From positions 33,142 through 92,612 of the forward strand of contig DKEG01000009.1 of NCBI GenBank assembly GCA_002452095.1: 59,471 nucleotides of DNA. The letters run 5' to 3'. This DNA comes from Bacteroidales bacterium UBA6828 (GTDB lineage Bacteria > Bacteroidota > Bacteroidia > Bacteroidales > Paludibacteraceae). Each line of letters opens with the position of its first letter. Position 1 is the stretch's first letter. Both the position numbers and the translations under genes were made by a program. The notes below the pieces were generated by a model. The model worked only from the letters and a program-made list of their open reading frames with translations. It was not told the DNA's origin and did no database searches. Positions 1-7,614 of this stretch are shown here, piece by piece.

Positions 1-19
1 TTTTACTTATTAGACATCC
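1..19. repeat. 19-nt repeat, copy 1
   Basis: The first 19 bases of the window are identical to 7544-7562 (same strand). Both copies lie just 3' of a minus-strand gene (polA here, ung there), so this may be the edge of a dispersed downstream element. The rest of copy 1 lies outside the window. Confidence 0.5.
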
Positions 20-43
20 TCGTCATGTAAATCAATCGTTATT

Positions 44-2386
44 TTAGTGCGCCTCCAGCCAGTTTTTCCCTACGCCGCAGTCCGCAATCAGCGGCACCGA
101 CAGCGATACCACTCCCTGCATCTCCTCCAACACAAGTGTGCGGGCACGTTCCACCTCGGCAACAGGTACGTTGAAGTTCAGTTCGTCGTGCACCTGCATA
201 ATCATCTGCGTCTTCATACCTTCCTCGTGCAAACGGTGGTGGATACTCACCATCGCTATCTTGATGATATCGGCGGCCGTTCCTTGGATAGGCGCATTCA
301 CGGCATTGCGCTCCGCAAACGAACGCACGGTGGCGTTGTGCGAGAGTATGTCGGGCAGGTAGCGTTTGCGCCCGAAGAGTGTCTCGGCATAGCCCCGTTG
401 CCGCGCCAGTTCCTTCTGCTGCTCAATATATTGCACCACCCCGGGGAAAGCGGCAAAGTAATCATCTATCAGTTGTTTGGCCTCGCTCCGCGGACAATCC
501 AACTGTTGCGACAGACCGAATGCCGAGATACCGTATATAATGCCGAAGTTAGCCGTCTTTGCCCGCCGCCGCTGATCCTTCGTAACCTGCTCAATAGGAA
601 TGTTGAAAATCTTTGCCGCTGTGGCAGCGTGAATATCCTGCCCCTCGCGGAACGCCTCCACCAGATGGGTGTCGCCCGAGAAATGTGCCAGCAGACGCAG
701 TTCTATCTGTGAGTAGTCCGCACTGAGAAATAGGCAGCCATCATCTGGAATAACCGCCTCCCTGATGAGTTTTCCGCGCTCGGAACGGATAGGCAGGTTC
801 TGCAGGTTCGGGTTCGACGACGAGAGACGCCCCGTTGCTGTAACCGTCTGATTGTATGTCGTATGTATCTTTCCGTCCCGCGGATCTATATAACTCGGCA
901 GCGTGGATATATAGGTCGAAATCAGTTTCTTCAGTTCGCGGTAATCAAGTATCTTGCCAACGATGGGATGCTTGTCTTTCAGACCAATCAGCACCTCTTC
1001 CGAGGTGGTGTATTGCCCCGTCTTCGATTTCTTGGCTTTGCTGTCCAACTGTAGGGTGTCAAACAGCAGTTCCCCCACTTGCCGCGGCGAATTGATGTTG
1101 AACTCCTTGCCCGCAAGCGCATAGATCTGTTTCTCTATCTCGATCAGTTCGGCGGTGAGTTGTTTCTCCGCTTCGTGCAGTTTGTTTACATCGATACGCA
1201 CACCCGCCTGCTCCATCTCACGCAGTACGGGTACAAGCGGCAGTTCTACATCATTGTAGAGTTTCCATAGTGCCTTGTCGGCTTTTAGGGCCGCCCAGTC
1301 AACCGGCACATCGGGATTGTACGACACCTCCGGATTGAGCAGATAGGCGGCTATGCGGGATGCCTCAGAAACCTTCGACTCCCCCGCCCCCCTCAAAGAG
1401 GGGGTACTTGCAGTATCGGGTATAGTTTCTTCAACAGGCTCTGCAAACAAATCCAGTGTCTGCTCTATGTTTTTTTGCTTTTTGCCCGTACTATTGAGCC
1501 CCTCCTTTGGAGGGGTTGGGGAGGTCGGTTGTTTCTTCAGCAGCGAATTGAACTCCAGCCGCTGATAAATCGGAGTCAGTTTCTCCCAATCGGGCTGCTG
1601 CGCAAGCAATGCCTCTGTGTCCAACTCTATCGGCACATCTGTGCGGATAGTGGCGAGGAAACGTGAGAAACGTATCTGCTCCCCCTGCGTCTCCACCTTT
1701 GTTTTGAGCGCACCCTTCAACTGGTCGGTATGTGCCAGCAGGTTGTCTATATTGCCGAACTGTTGCAGCAATTGTACGGCGGTCTTTTCTCCTACCCCTT
1801 TGCAACCGGGGATATTATCACTTGCATCGCCCATCAGTCCGAGCAAATCAATCACCTGCAACTGGTTCTCTAATCCGTACTTGGCACACACCTCTTGCGG
1901 CCCCATCTTCTCGAAACCGCCCGTGTGTCGGGGGCGGTACATATATATATGGTCGGAAACAAGTTGCCCGTAGTCCTTGTCGGGCGTCGCCATATAGACT
2001 TCAAAACCCGCCTGTTCGCCTTTCTTGGCAAGCGTGCCGATCACATCGTCCGCCTCGAACCTCGGCACTTCCAGTATCGGGATATTCATTGCCGTCAATA
2101 TGTCTTTTATTATCGGCACGGCCCGCCGGATGTCTTCCGGTGTCTCTTCCCGCTGCGCCTTGTACTGCTCAAATGCCTCGTGGCGGAACGTAGGACCGTG
2201 TGAGTCAAAAGCCACCCCAATATGGGTCGGCTTCACACGCTTCAAGAGGTCGTCTAATGTAACCACAAAACCGAATATGGCGGAGGTGTTCTCCCCCCGC
2301 GAGTTCATCCGCGGCGTGCGGATAAATGCATAATACGCGCGATATATCATCGCATACGCATCTATAAGCAAAAGTATATTTTTCAT
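44..2386 (-). CDS. polA: DNA polymerase I lacking the 3'-5' exonuclease domain
   Basis: DNA polymerase I acts in gap filling and Okazaki fragment processing. Residues about 1-285 form the 5'-nuclease (FEN) domain, with DKDYGQLV and GDASDNIPG visible. Residues from about 375 to the end form the family A polymerase, with DYSQIELR, the RRRAKTANFGIIYG O helix and QVHDEL. Bacteroidetes PolA is normally about 930-950 residues; this one has 780. The roughly 190-residue 3'-5' exonuclease domain is absent. Only a low-complexity linker and a short stretch around AAYLLNPE remain. Two GC-rich repeat units are read through in frame in that linker (residues about 286-297 and 326-336). The start is placed at MKNILLL; an in-frame ATG lies 7 codons upstream. 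Identity is certain; loss of the exonuclease is read directly from the missing sequence. Confidence 0.96.
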   Translation of the reverse strand: MKNILLLIDAYAMIYRAYYAFIRTPRMNSRGENTSAIFGFVVTLDDLLKRVKPTHIGVAFDSHGPTFRHEAFEQYKAQREETPEDIRRAVPIIKDILTAMNIPILEVPRFEADDVIGTLAKKGEQAGFEVYMATPDKDYGQLVSDHIYMYRPRHTGGFEKMGPQEVCAKYGLENQLQVIDLLGLMGDASDNIPGCKGVGEKTAVQLLQQFGNIDNLLAHTDQLKGALKTKVETQGEQIRFSRFLATIRTDVPIELDTEALLAQQPDWEKLTPIYQRLEFNSLLKKQPTSPTPPKEGLNSTGKKQKNIEQTLDLFAEPVEETIPDTASTPSLRGAGESKVSEASRIAAYLLNPEVSYNPDVPVDWAALKADKALWKLYNDVELPLVPVLREMEQAGVRIDVNKLHEAEKQLTAELIEIEKQIYALAGKEFNINSPRQVGELLFDTLQLDSKAKKSKTGQYTTSEEVLIGLKDKHPIVGKILDYRELKKLISTYISTLPSYIDPRDGKIHTTYNQTVTATGRLSSSNPNLQNLPIRSERGKLIREAVIPDDGCLFLSADYSQIELRLLAHFSGDTHLVEAFREGQDIHAATAAKIFNIPIEQVTKDQRRRAKTANFGIIYGISAFGLSQQLDCPRSEAKQLIDDYFAAFPGVVQYIEQQKELARQRGYAETLFGRKRYLPDILSHNATVRSFAERNAVNAPIQGTAADIIKIAMVSIHHRLHEEGMKTQMIMQVHDELNFNVPVAEVERARTLVLEEMQGVVSLSVPLIADCGVGKNWLEAH
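1378..1407. repeat. GC-rich palindromic repeat, unit A, inside polA
   Basis: This 30-bp unit, with the core CCCCCTCAAAGAGGGGG, is also present at 22728-22757 inside hflX. Here it is read in frame by polA as a linker peptide containing PSLRGAG. It is related to unit B (1496-1528) in inverted orientation. Confidence 0.85.
1496..1528. repeat. GC-rich palindromic repeat, unit B, inside polA
   Basis: This 33-bp unit has the core CCCCTCCTTTGGAGGGG followed by an asymmetric tail. Further copies are at 8290-8321 (inverted), 8368-8400 and 22774-22806. In polA it is translated in frame as SPTPPKEGL. The palindromic core can form a hairpin in RNA or single-stranded DNA. Confidence 0.88.
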
Positions 2387-2460
2387 TGTTTGCAAGTGAG
2401 AATTCATTTATACACCGGCATTTTATGCTGTTGACTGTGATTTACACCGCCAAATCAAAT

Positions 2461-3594
2461 TTAATTGCGATATTGTGTCTTCAAAAACTCGCAATACTCT
2501 GACAATGATTTCGTAGCCACCTCGCGGGGAACTAAAACACGCCTGTACTCTGCCACCATAGTAGGGCTCATGCTGCGGTTGATACTATACTCTACTTCTG
2601 CACGGTCTGCCGATGGACATAGAATAATGCCTAAAGACGGATTTTCGTTAGGACGTTTGTAATCCCTGTCCAAGGCTTCCAAATACATATCCATCTTACT
2701 TGAAAACTCTGCTTCATAATCCACTACTTTTAATTCTACAGCCACCAAGCACTGCAAAGTACGATGATAGAACAATAAATCAATACGTTTCTTCTTGTTT
2801 CCTACGTTTATCGAATACTCTTTATCAATAAACAGAAAATCATCTTTGTCCAACTCTAAGATGAATTGTTTCATATTATCCAAAAGGGTTGCTTGCAGTT
2901 GCTTCTCTTTGGTAGGTTCTTTGAGATTGAGAAAATCAAGGAGTACATGGTCTTTGAGCATATACTCTGCATTGGGATATTGCTCCAACAGAGCAGGCGA
3001 CATCATTTTCTCCTTGCTCATAATGGATTCGTATGTTTGATTGACAATGGAACGTCGCAGTTCCACCACATTCAAATGATTATGAGCCGCATAGAGCATA
3101 TAGAAGAGTGCTTCTTCCGTACTTTTGCACCTATGCAAGATTTCCATATGATTGGTGAAAGAGGTTAAGTATAATATGGCGGGGATAGAGGGTTTACCTA
3201 ATTGTGCAGTTGGCAACTGCACATTTTCCATTGGTGCTATTTGTGCAGTTTGCGACTGCACAAATTCGTTGATGTCCAATTGTTTTACTACTTGGGTGAT
3301 TTGTTTTGCGGAATAGGTCTCATAAAAACACACCATATTGTATAGATTGCGTTTCCCATATCCTCTGCGTTTCGGATTTTGGCGTTTCAAGTAATCCGCC
3401 AATTCACTCACTACATGGTCACCCCACGCAGCATTTTTTATCTGTTGCGAAATGTATTCCCCTATTTCCCAATAGGTTTGCAATGCCTCTGCATTTACTT
3501 TGGCAATAGCCGCATTGGTGTGAGCCTGTATGATAGAATCCACATGTGCAAAATCCTGCTGCAAAGTAGGGATATTGAGGTCTTGAATATTCAT
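2461..3594 (-). CDS. DUF1016 / YhcG-family PD-(D/E)XK nuclease
   Basis: 377 residues. The N-terminal half matches the DUF1016 N-terminal domain (helical, with WEIGEYI and KRGYGKRNLYNM). The C-terminal half is a PD-(D/E)XK nuclease fold with IDLLFYHR, then the catalytic VAVELKV. Such proteins are commonly found inside restriction-modification and other defence loci; their exact role is not settled. It starts 21 bp after the stop of the type ISP remnant (3616-3765) on the same strand, so it was probably the next gene of that operon. Its AT content is higher than that of the neighbouring polA. The middle of the protein (about residues 115-150) is less typical of the family. Confidence 0.85.
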   Translation of the reverse strand: MNIQDLNIPTLQQDFAHVDSIIQAHTNAAIAKVNAEALQTYWEIGEYISQQIKNAAWGDHVVSELADYLKRQNPKRRGYGKRNLYNMVCFYETYSAKQITQVVKQLDINEFVQSQTAQIAPMENVQLPTAQLGKPSIPAILYLTSFTNHMEILHRCKSTEEALFYMLYAAHNHLNVVELRRSIVNQTYESIMSKEKMMSPALLEQYPNAEYMLKDHVLLDFLNLKEPTKEKQLQATLLDNMKQFILELDKDDFLFIDKEYSINVGNKKKRIDLLFYHRTLQCLVAVELKVVDYEAEFSSKMDMYLEALDRDYKRPNENPSLGIILCPSADRAEVEYSINRSMSPTMVAEYRRVLVPREVATKSLSEYCEFLKTQYRN

Positions 3595-3615
3595 ATCTGC
3601 GATGTTAGTAGTTTG

Positions 3616-3765
3616 CTATTCGTCTTTGTCAATCTCACGCATGAGGCGGTCGGTCTGCAAGAGAATGCGGATGATGCGGGTGTAGTGGGCGAGGTCGTCG
3701 AAAGAGAGCGTGCGGGTCTTGCGAGTCTGTAGCCATTTCTGCGCGGGTTGGTAGCCGCCGATTGC
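3616..3765 (-). pseudogene. C-terminal remnant of a type ISP restriction-modification enzyme
   Basis: 49 codons open on the 5' side into a TAA and end at TAG. The translation (IGGYQPAQKWLQTRK, then LSFDDLAHYTRII) matches the conserved end of type ISP / adenine-specific methylase-restriction enzymes (usually a GGYQ-x-AxKWLKxRK-like pattern). There is no start codon and the base composition is GC-rich, unlike the adjacent AT-rich cassette. The N-terminal part of what appears to be the same gene lies at 6113-6667 on the same strand, with the restriction cassette between the two pieces. Confidence 0.75.
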
Positions 3766-3823
3766 TTAGTAGTATATACAAAAAACGCACATTAGGTTTT
3801 CAAAATATAAAACCCCAACAACT

Positions 3824-3832
3824 CCCCCCCCC
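3824..3832. repeat. C9 homopolymer at the restriction cassette edge
   Basis: A run of nine C lies between the methyltransferase stop codon (3842) and the type ISP remnant (3765). It is outside any recognisable reading frame. It marks the left junction of the inserted restriction cassette. Confidence 0.7.
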
Positions 3833-3841
3833 TAATATATA

Positions 3842-4501
3842 TTAATCGTATTTGTTTTGGTAGTTTGTGATTATCAGGTGTTCTACATCCTTGTCGTTTC
3901 GGTTCATAAAACTAACGAGGTACTTTTTGTCGAATTTTTGAATATAGATATTCGGCTTATTGTACAACGAATAGATAAAATCGGTATATTTGATAATCAT
4001 CAGCCATTTGCCTTTGCATTCTTCGCATAAATAGTGCGCTAAACGTATTTGGTCTTCTTTGCCGAATTCATTTTGCGCATACGTTGAAAACTCGGTATCA
4101 TAAGGCGGATCCAAAAAAATAAAATCTCTTTCCGTAGGTGGATACTTGCGGAAGAAATCTTCAAAATCCAAATTTGAGATGGTGGTTTTTGCAAAATGTT
4201 CCCGTAAAGGAGCGGATTTGTAATACTCCACTTTGCCGGTCATCAGTTTGTGATTATAACTAATTCCTCCATACGGTACATTAAATTCACCATTGGCATT
4301 ATAGCGGAACATCCCGCTATAGGCATAATTGCGCAAATACACAAACAAAGCCGTTGCCAAAGCAGGCTGTTGCTGCATCAGTTCTTTATCATTGTATAGT
4401 CCGCGAAGATACATATACAACGCTCCCATAAATGCCGTTTCGATGTTGTCATAAATATCCGTTTCAGGCATTTTGCCTTTTTCGCTCTCAATCTTATGCA
4501 T
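3842..4501 (-). pseudogene. N-terminally truncated D12-class adenine DNA methyltransferase
   Basis: 219 residues matching the D12/Dam class. MFRYNANGEFNVPYGG is the typical substrate-recognition side motif, and FIFLDPPYDTEF is catalytic motif IV (DPPY). A complete enzyme has about 270-300 residues and begins with the AdoMet-binding motif (F-x-G-x-G) roughly 60 residues before this ORF starts; that part is absent. Upstream there is only a 17-codon ORF (MKRYSDVVSFQ...) whose ATG overlaps the TGA of the preceding gene. It may be the original N-terminus, now out of frame after a deletion. Methylation activity is doubtful, which matters because a nuclease gene sits in the same cassette. Confidence 0.72.
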
Positions 4502-4543
4502 ACGTAGGACTTTCTTGGAACGAGACTACATCAGAATAGCGTT

Positions 4544-5266
4544 TCATAACGACCATTGATTAGTGAGACTATTGCCACAGACCAAACGTTGATATTGGTC
4601 TTGCATAGTATCGTAGTTGATAAATGAAAACATATTTCTAAACGGTTCATATACACTCAGTGCTATTGTTTGCTCGTATTTGTGATGGTGTATTTCTGGT
4701 GCAACAATCCAAAACTTTGTTCTGAAATTCTGTAACTGCAAACACCTATTAAGGGCTGCATTGAGTGTACTGACACTATCCACAATTTCAAATGCATGCA
4801 ATGGGAACGCCAAACAATGCGCAGAGAACCATAATACATCTATCAGTTTGGTACTATGTATAATATCCTGATAGGTAAAAGGCGGTATATCTTTCAATGT
4901 GGACAGGTCGCGAAGATACGTATTGTCCCTATATAACATAGAAGGGTCTGCGGTATATGTTTGGTACTTGTGGGTGTTTCCCATCTCCAGACAGATCCCC
5001 TCCATAAGGGAGTGCATACGAACCTTATCTTTCTTGACAATGTGCTCCGTTTGGTAGTCTGACAAAGCATAAATGCTAAGTCCTACTTTCTTGAAACGAG
5101 TACCATTGTTTAATTCTCGGTAGAGAACGCCACGAATACCCGCCTCCCAACATTGAGAGGCTTTCGCTGTCGGATAGTATTTTTCGATATTCTCGTAAAT
5201 AACAGGCAAAGAAGCACTACCTCCATTGTCACGCAATACACACTCTATAGCATCTACTTTGGTCAT
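4544..5266 (-). CDS. Restriction-associated protein: winged-helix domain plus PD-(D/E)XK-like domain
   Basis: 240 residues. The N-terminus (about 1-70, with ECVLRDNGGSASLPVIYENI and GIRGVLYREL) resembles HARE-HTH / winged-helix domains found in restriction proteins. The C-terminal half (KLIDVLWF, then HAFEIVDSVSTLNAALNR, then FRTKFWIVAPE) resembles a PD-(D/E)XK fold in which the second acidic residue of the usual FEVE core reads as FEIVD. The start overlaps the stop of the upstream nuclease gene by ATGA, indicating translational coupling. It is probably a restriction endonuclease or its specificity partner; I do not know the recognition site. Confidence 0.6.
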   Translation of the reverse strand: MTKVDAIECVLRDNGGSASLPVIYENIEKYYPTAKASQCWEAGIRGVLYRELNNGTRFKKVGLSIYALSDYQTEHIVKKDKVRMHSLMEGICLEMGNTHKYQTYTADPSMLYRDNTYLRDLSTLKDIPPFTYQDIIHSTKLIDVLWFSAHCLAFPLHAFEIVDSVSTLNAALNRCLQLQNFRTKFWIVAPEIHHHKYEQTIALSVYEPFRNMFSFINYDTMQDQYQRLVCGNSLTNQWSL

Positions 5267-6066
5267 GCAATATGTTTTTTGTAGGTCTTAAATATGGGTT
5301 TGAGAAGGTATAAATTTTTGTTTAATTCATCCAATACAATGTCATAGCCTTTATCGGATTTGCAGACCAAATTCCAGAAATCTGCACTAATCAACAGTTC
5401 ATCTTTTGCAAAGAATTGCAGTACACGTCCTTGCGTCCAAGGACGCCCCTCACCATAGCGATTATAGGCAGTTGCAAAATATATTTTTATCTTGTCTTCC
5501 GAACCTAATGTGTTTGCAAGGATGCAATACTGCTCCAAAAGTGCTTCTTTTTCCGAGCGAGACTTTTTATTATCCAAATCGCCACCGATTTTGAGTTCTA
5601 TCAGGTAGTGCATACCTGTTTGCTCATCATACAAATAGTAGTCGCTGACGTGACGTTTGTTCTTCTTAGAACCCTCGTTGCACTTTTTCGTAATACCAAT
5701 ATAGTCCGTTTTGACCGGTTTTCTATCATTGTTTTTGTATTGCTCCAGCAACTCTGCAATATAGTCCGTCTGCTCTTGGTATAAATCACCTTCGACTTGC
5801 TGTGTAACGTGGTAGTGCATTTCTGCAATGCTGATTGCCATTGCTTCCAGCATATTTCCGAGACTGCTATCCAAAGAACGACACAAGGCGGAATAGTATT
5901 GTATTTCCGAACCAAGTGCAGCAATGAATACGTTGTGAATTTTTGAATTGATAATACCATCCTCATTGTTTACTTGAGACAGATGTTTTTCTGCAAAAGC
6001 ACCTGCAAACGTTTTTACGGAAGACCTCACAATGGCACGTATTGCCTTTTCGTTCTCGATAGTCAT
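5263..6066 (-). CDS. Putative type II restriction endonuclease
   Basis: 267 residues. A central HVSDYYLYDEQTG followed by HYLIELKIGGDLDNKKS gives the D...ExK arrangement of a PD-(D/E)XK nuclease. The layout resembles TdeIII-like type II endonucleases, but this is a weak family call. The start is MTIENEK at 6066: a promoter -7 element at 6096-6104 would place transcription start near 6090, so the further upstream in-frame ATG at 6099 would not be transcribed. It is the first gene of a three-gene cassette with an ATGA overlap to the next gene, and it is AT-rich compared with the flanking type ISP remnants. Confidence 0.62.
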   Translation of the reverse strand: MTIENEKAIRAIVRSSVKTFAGAFAEKHLSQVNNEDGIINSKIHNVFIAALGSEIQYYSALCRSLDSSLGNMLEAMAISIAEMHYHVTQQVEGDLYQEQTDYIAELLEQYKNNDRKPVKTDYIGITKKCNEGSKKNKRHVSDYYLYDEQTGMHYLIELKIGGDLDNKKSRSEKEALLEQYCILANTLGSEDKIKIYFATAYNRYGEGRPWTQGRVLQFFAKDELLISADFWNLVCKSDKGYDIVLDELNKNLYLLKPIFKTYKKHIA

Positions 6067-6095
6067 AATTATTATTTGATTATTTTGTTTGGTTT

Positions 6096-6127
6096 GCAAA
6101 AATACTGCTTTTTTACGAGATATGCAA
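6096..6127 (-). promoter_or_regulatory. Promoter of the restriction cassette
   Basis: On the minus strand TTGC, a 19-nt spacer ending AAAAAAGCAG, then TATTTTTGC. This fits the Bacteroidetes TTTG / TAnnTTTG promoter. The spacer sequence AAAAAGCAGTA is shared with the promoters at 28373, 46383 and 47766. Confidence 0.7.
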
Positions 6128-6667
6128 GAAAGGGGTGGTCTTGGGGATGATGTCGCGCAGCAGGCGTGCTTTCGCTGCCATGAGTTGTGCCAGTTTGCCC
6201 GCCGAGGTGATATGCTGCGGCGTCTGTTGGCGTATGATGTCCATCATCTCCAGCAGCCGTGGCTCGTCCGAGAGGCAGATATGCTTGCCCTGTATCTCCG
6301 CCAAGCGGACGGACATCACCCACTCGCCGTGTTGGTAGAGTTTGAAGTCGAGGTAGTCGGTGAAGATGACGGTGTCCAGCGACGCCTTGTAGCGGTCGAA
6401 CTGCTCTTTGTTCTTCCGCCGCCCGTCAAGGTCTCCGTCCTCGAGGTTCTTTGCCTCCACAAAGGCGATGGGCAGGTTGTTGCGCAGCAGCGTGAGGTCG
6501 GGCGCACCGCAGTCGATATGGCTCTGCTCGTTGACCACCGTGCATTGGCAGAGGTTCTCGAGGAGTTTCTGCAAGGCGGGGCGGAACGAGTGCTCGGTGG
6601 TGAGACCGGTCAGGTAGAGACGGTCCAACTCTTTGATATATGCGGCGATGAAAGGATTAGCGGACAT
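6113..6667 (-). pseudogene. N-terminal fragment of a type ISP restriction-modification enzyme
   Basis: 184 residues starting MSANPFIAAYIKELDRL. The fragment carries the nuclease domain of type ISP-like enzymes: CGAPDLTLLR, then IAFVEAKNLEDGDLDG (PD...ExK), then QFDRYK and TDYLDFKLY. It ends at a TAA just where the AT-rich cassette promoter begins. A full-length type ISP protein has well over 1000 residues including helicase and methylase domains; these are missing here. Only the extreme C-terminus is found, at 3616-3765. The fragment is GC-rich. It may still be translated as a nuclease-only peptide, but I treat it as a broken gene. Confidence 0.75.
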
Positions 6668-6708
6668 AGGCGTAAATGGATAGTCAGATACTTGAACAAT
6701 ATAATTTG

Positions 6709-6781
6709 TGGAGCATATCGGACTCGAACCGACCACCTCAACATTGCGAACGTTGCGCTCTACCGGATGAGCTAATGCCCC
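6709..6781 (-). tRNA. tRNA-Ala (anticodon CGC)
   Basis: A complete cloverleaf is visible: acceptor GGGGCAT/ATGCTCC with one G-U pair, D arm GCTC/GAGC, anticodon loop TTCGCAA (anticodon CGC, codon GCG), T arm GTCGG-TTCGAGT-CCGAT and discriminator A. CCA is not encoded. It lies between the defence island and a repeat-rich gap, a usual location for integration hot spots. Confidence 0.93.
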
Positions 6782-6800
6782 GAATGGTTTCGTTTAGTCT

Positions 6801-6833
6801 GCAAATGTACAAAAAAGATTTGATATAGCCAAA
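6801..6833 (-). promoter_or_regulatory. Promoter of tRNA-Ala
   Basis: Minus strand TTTG, about 20 nt, then TACATTTGC, ending about 20 bp upstream of the tRNA 5' end. It fits the Bacteroidetes consensus well. Confidence 0.75.
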
Positions 6834-6905
6834 TGGAAATGTGTGCCGCACACGCAGTTTCCACTCCTGAATATGCAGAATATACACTCGCATACCTCCG
6901 TATAG

Positions 6906-7005
6906 CATTTACGGCAACGAGACGGCAACGAGACGGCAACGACATTACCTTGTATGCGGTGCTTTTATACACTTTATACGCTGGATATATTGCATAAAGT
7001 GCATA
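6906..7005 (+). repeat. Dispersed 100-bp element, copy 1
   Basis: The element consists of three 11-bp units (ACGGCAACGAG at 6911-6943), a short linker, GCGGTGCTTTTATACAC, and an imperfect inverted repeat TATACACTTTAT ... ATAAAGTGCATA. An almost identical element lies at 43288-43389 in the opposite orientation. Both are intergenic. No coding capacity is apparent. Confidence 0.88.
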
Positions 7006-7200
7006 GGTTAATGTCTGTTCGATATAATTTAGAAATATATAATGTATGATTAATTTGTGGTAATACGGCGTAGCCGTCCGTTCTATATAGTCCCGATAAT
7101 GCCGATTTGTGGTCAATTCTATGGCAGTTCGTGTTTGCCGTCTGTAGTGGTTACTACACTATTATCTGCTATTTAATAGTTGTTGTTAGTTATTTAATAA

Positions 7201-7250
7201 TTATTGATAGTTATTGTTAAATGTTGATAGTTGTTGATAGTTGTTGACAA
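7201..7250. repeat. Degenerate 10-bp tandem array
   Basis: Five consecutive 10-mers of the type GTTGTTGATA (ATTATTGATA, GTTATTGTTA, AATGTTGATA, GTTGTTGATA, GTTGTTGACA). It lies in the gene-free region 6785-7614, which otherwise holds the 100-bp element, an 11-bp array and a terminator. Confidence 0.65.
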
Positions 7251-7410
7251 CTATTGTCATTTGTCGTCAGTTGTTGACCGACAAAGTCTCTTTCGTTACA
7301 TCGACCTCACGTCAGAGCATTGTGTTGATGCGCAGCCCTGACACACACCACACACGCATATACCCCAAATATATGCATATTATGCAATCCCTATGCCTCG
7401 TAATACCAAT

Positions 7411-7443
7411 TACGAAGAAAAGACGTAGAAAGGACGTAGAAAA
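7411..7443. repeat. 11-bp tandem array (3 units)
   Basis: Three units: TACGAAGAAAA, GACGTAGAAAG and GACGTAGAAAA. The period matches the other 11-bp arrays of the window. It directly abuts the terminator at 7440-7472. Confidence 0.65.
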
Positions 7444-7472
7444 AAGCGGCTGTCTAACAAGTGTAGGCAGCC
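7440..7472 (-). terminator. Rho-independent terminator downstream of ung
   Basis: On the minus strand GGCTGCCT, a 9-nt loop, AGACAGCC, then GC and a run of T. It lies about 140 bp past the ung stop codon. It probably ends the queA-ung direction of transcription. Confidence 0.7.
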
Positions 7473-7543
7473 TCTCGTTTAGTGTGGAGACAACGCGTCT
7501 CGCGTCGTCAAGAGCAATCTTTTTCTGAAGAATAGGCTTTCTT

Positions 7544-7562
7544 TTTTACTTATTAGACATCC
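7544..7562. repeat. 19-nt repeat, copy 2
   Basis: Identical to bases 1-19. It lies 3' of ung just as copy 1 lies 3' of polA. Confidence 0.5.
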
Positions 7563-7614
7563 GCTTTTTTATGCATCGTATGCACAAAAAACATACATAC
7601 ACTGCATAAAATCG

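Noticed and set aside
6113..6736. Start of the type ISP fragment at 6736
   Set aside because: That extension runs through the tRNA-Ala gene; MSANPF at 6667 is the natural start.
7201..7250. Replication origin (AT-rich iterons)
   Set aside because: The repeats are weak, no DnaA box (TTATCCACA) cluster and no dnaA or rep gene is adjacent.
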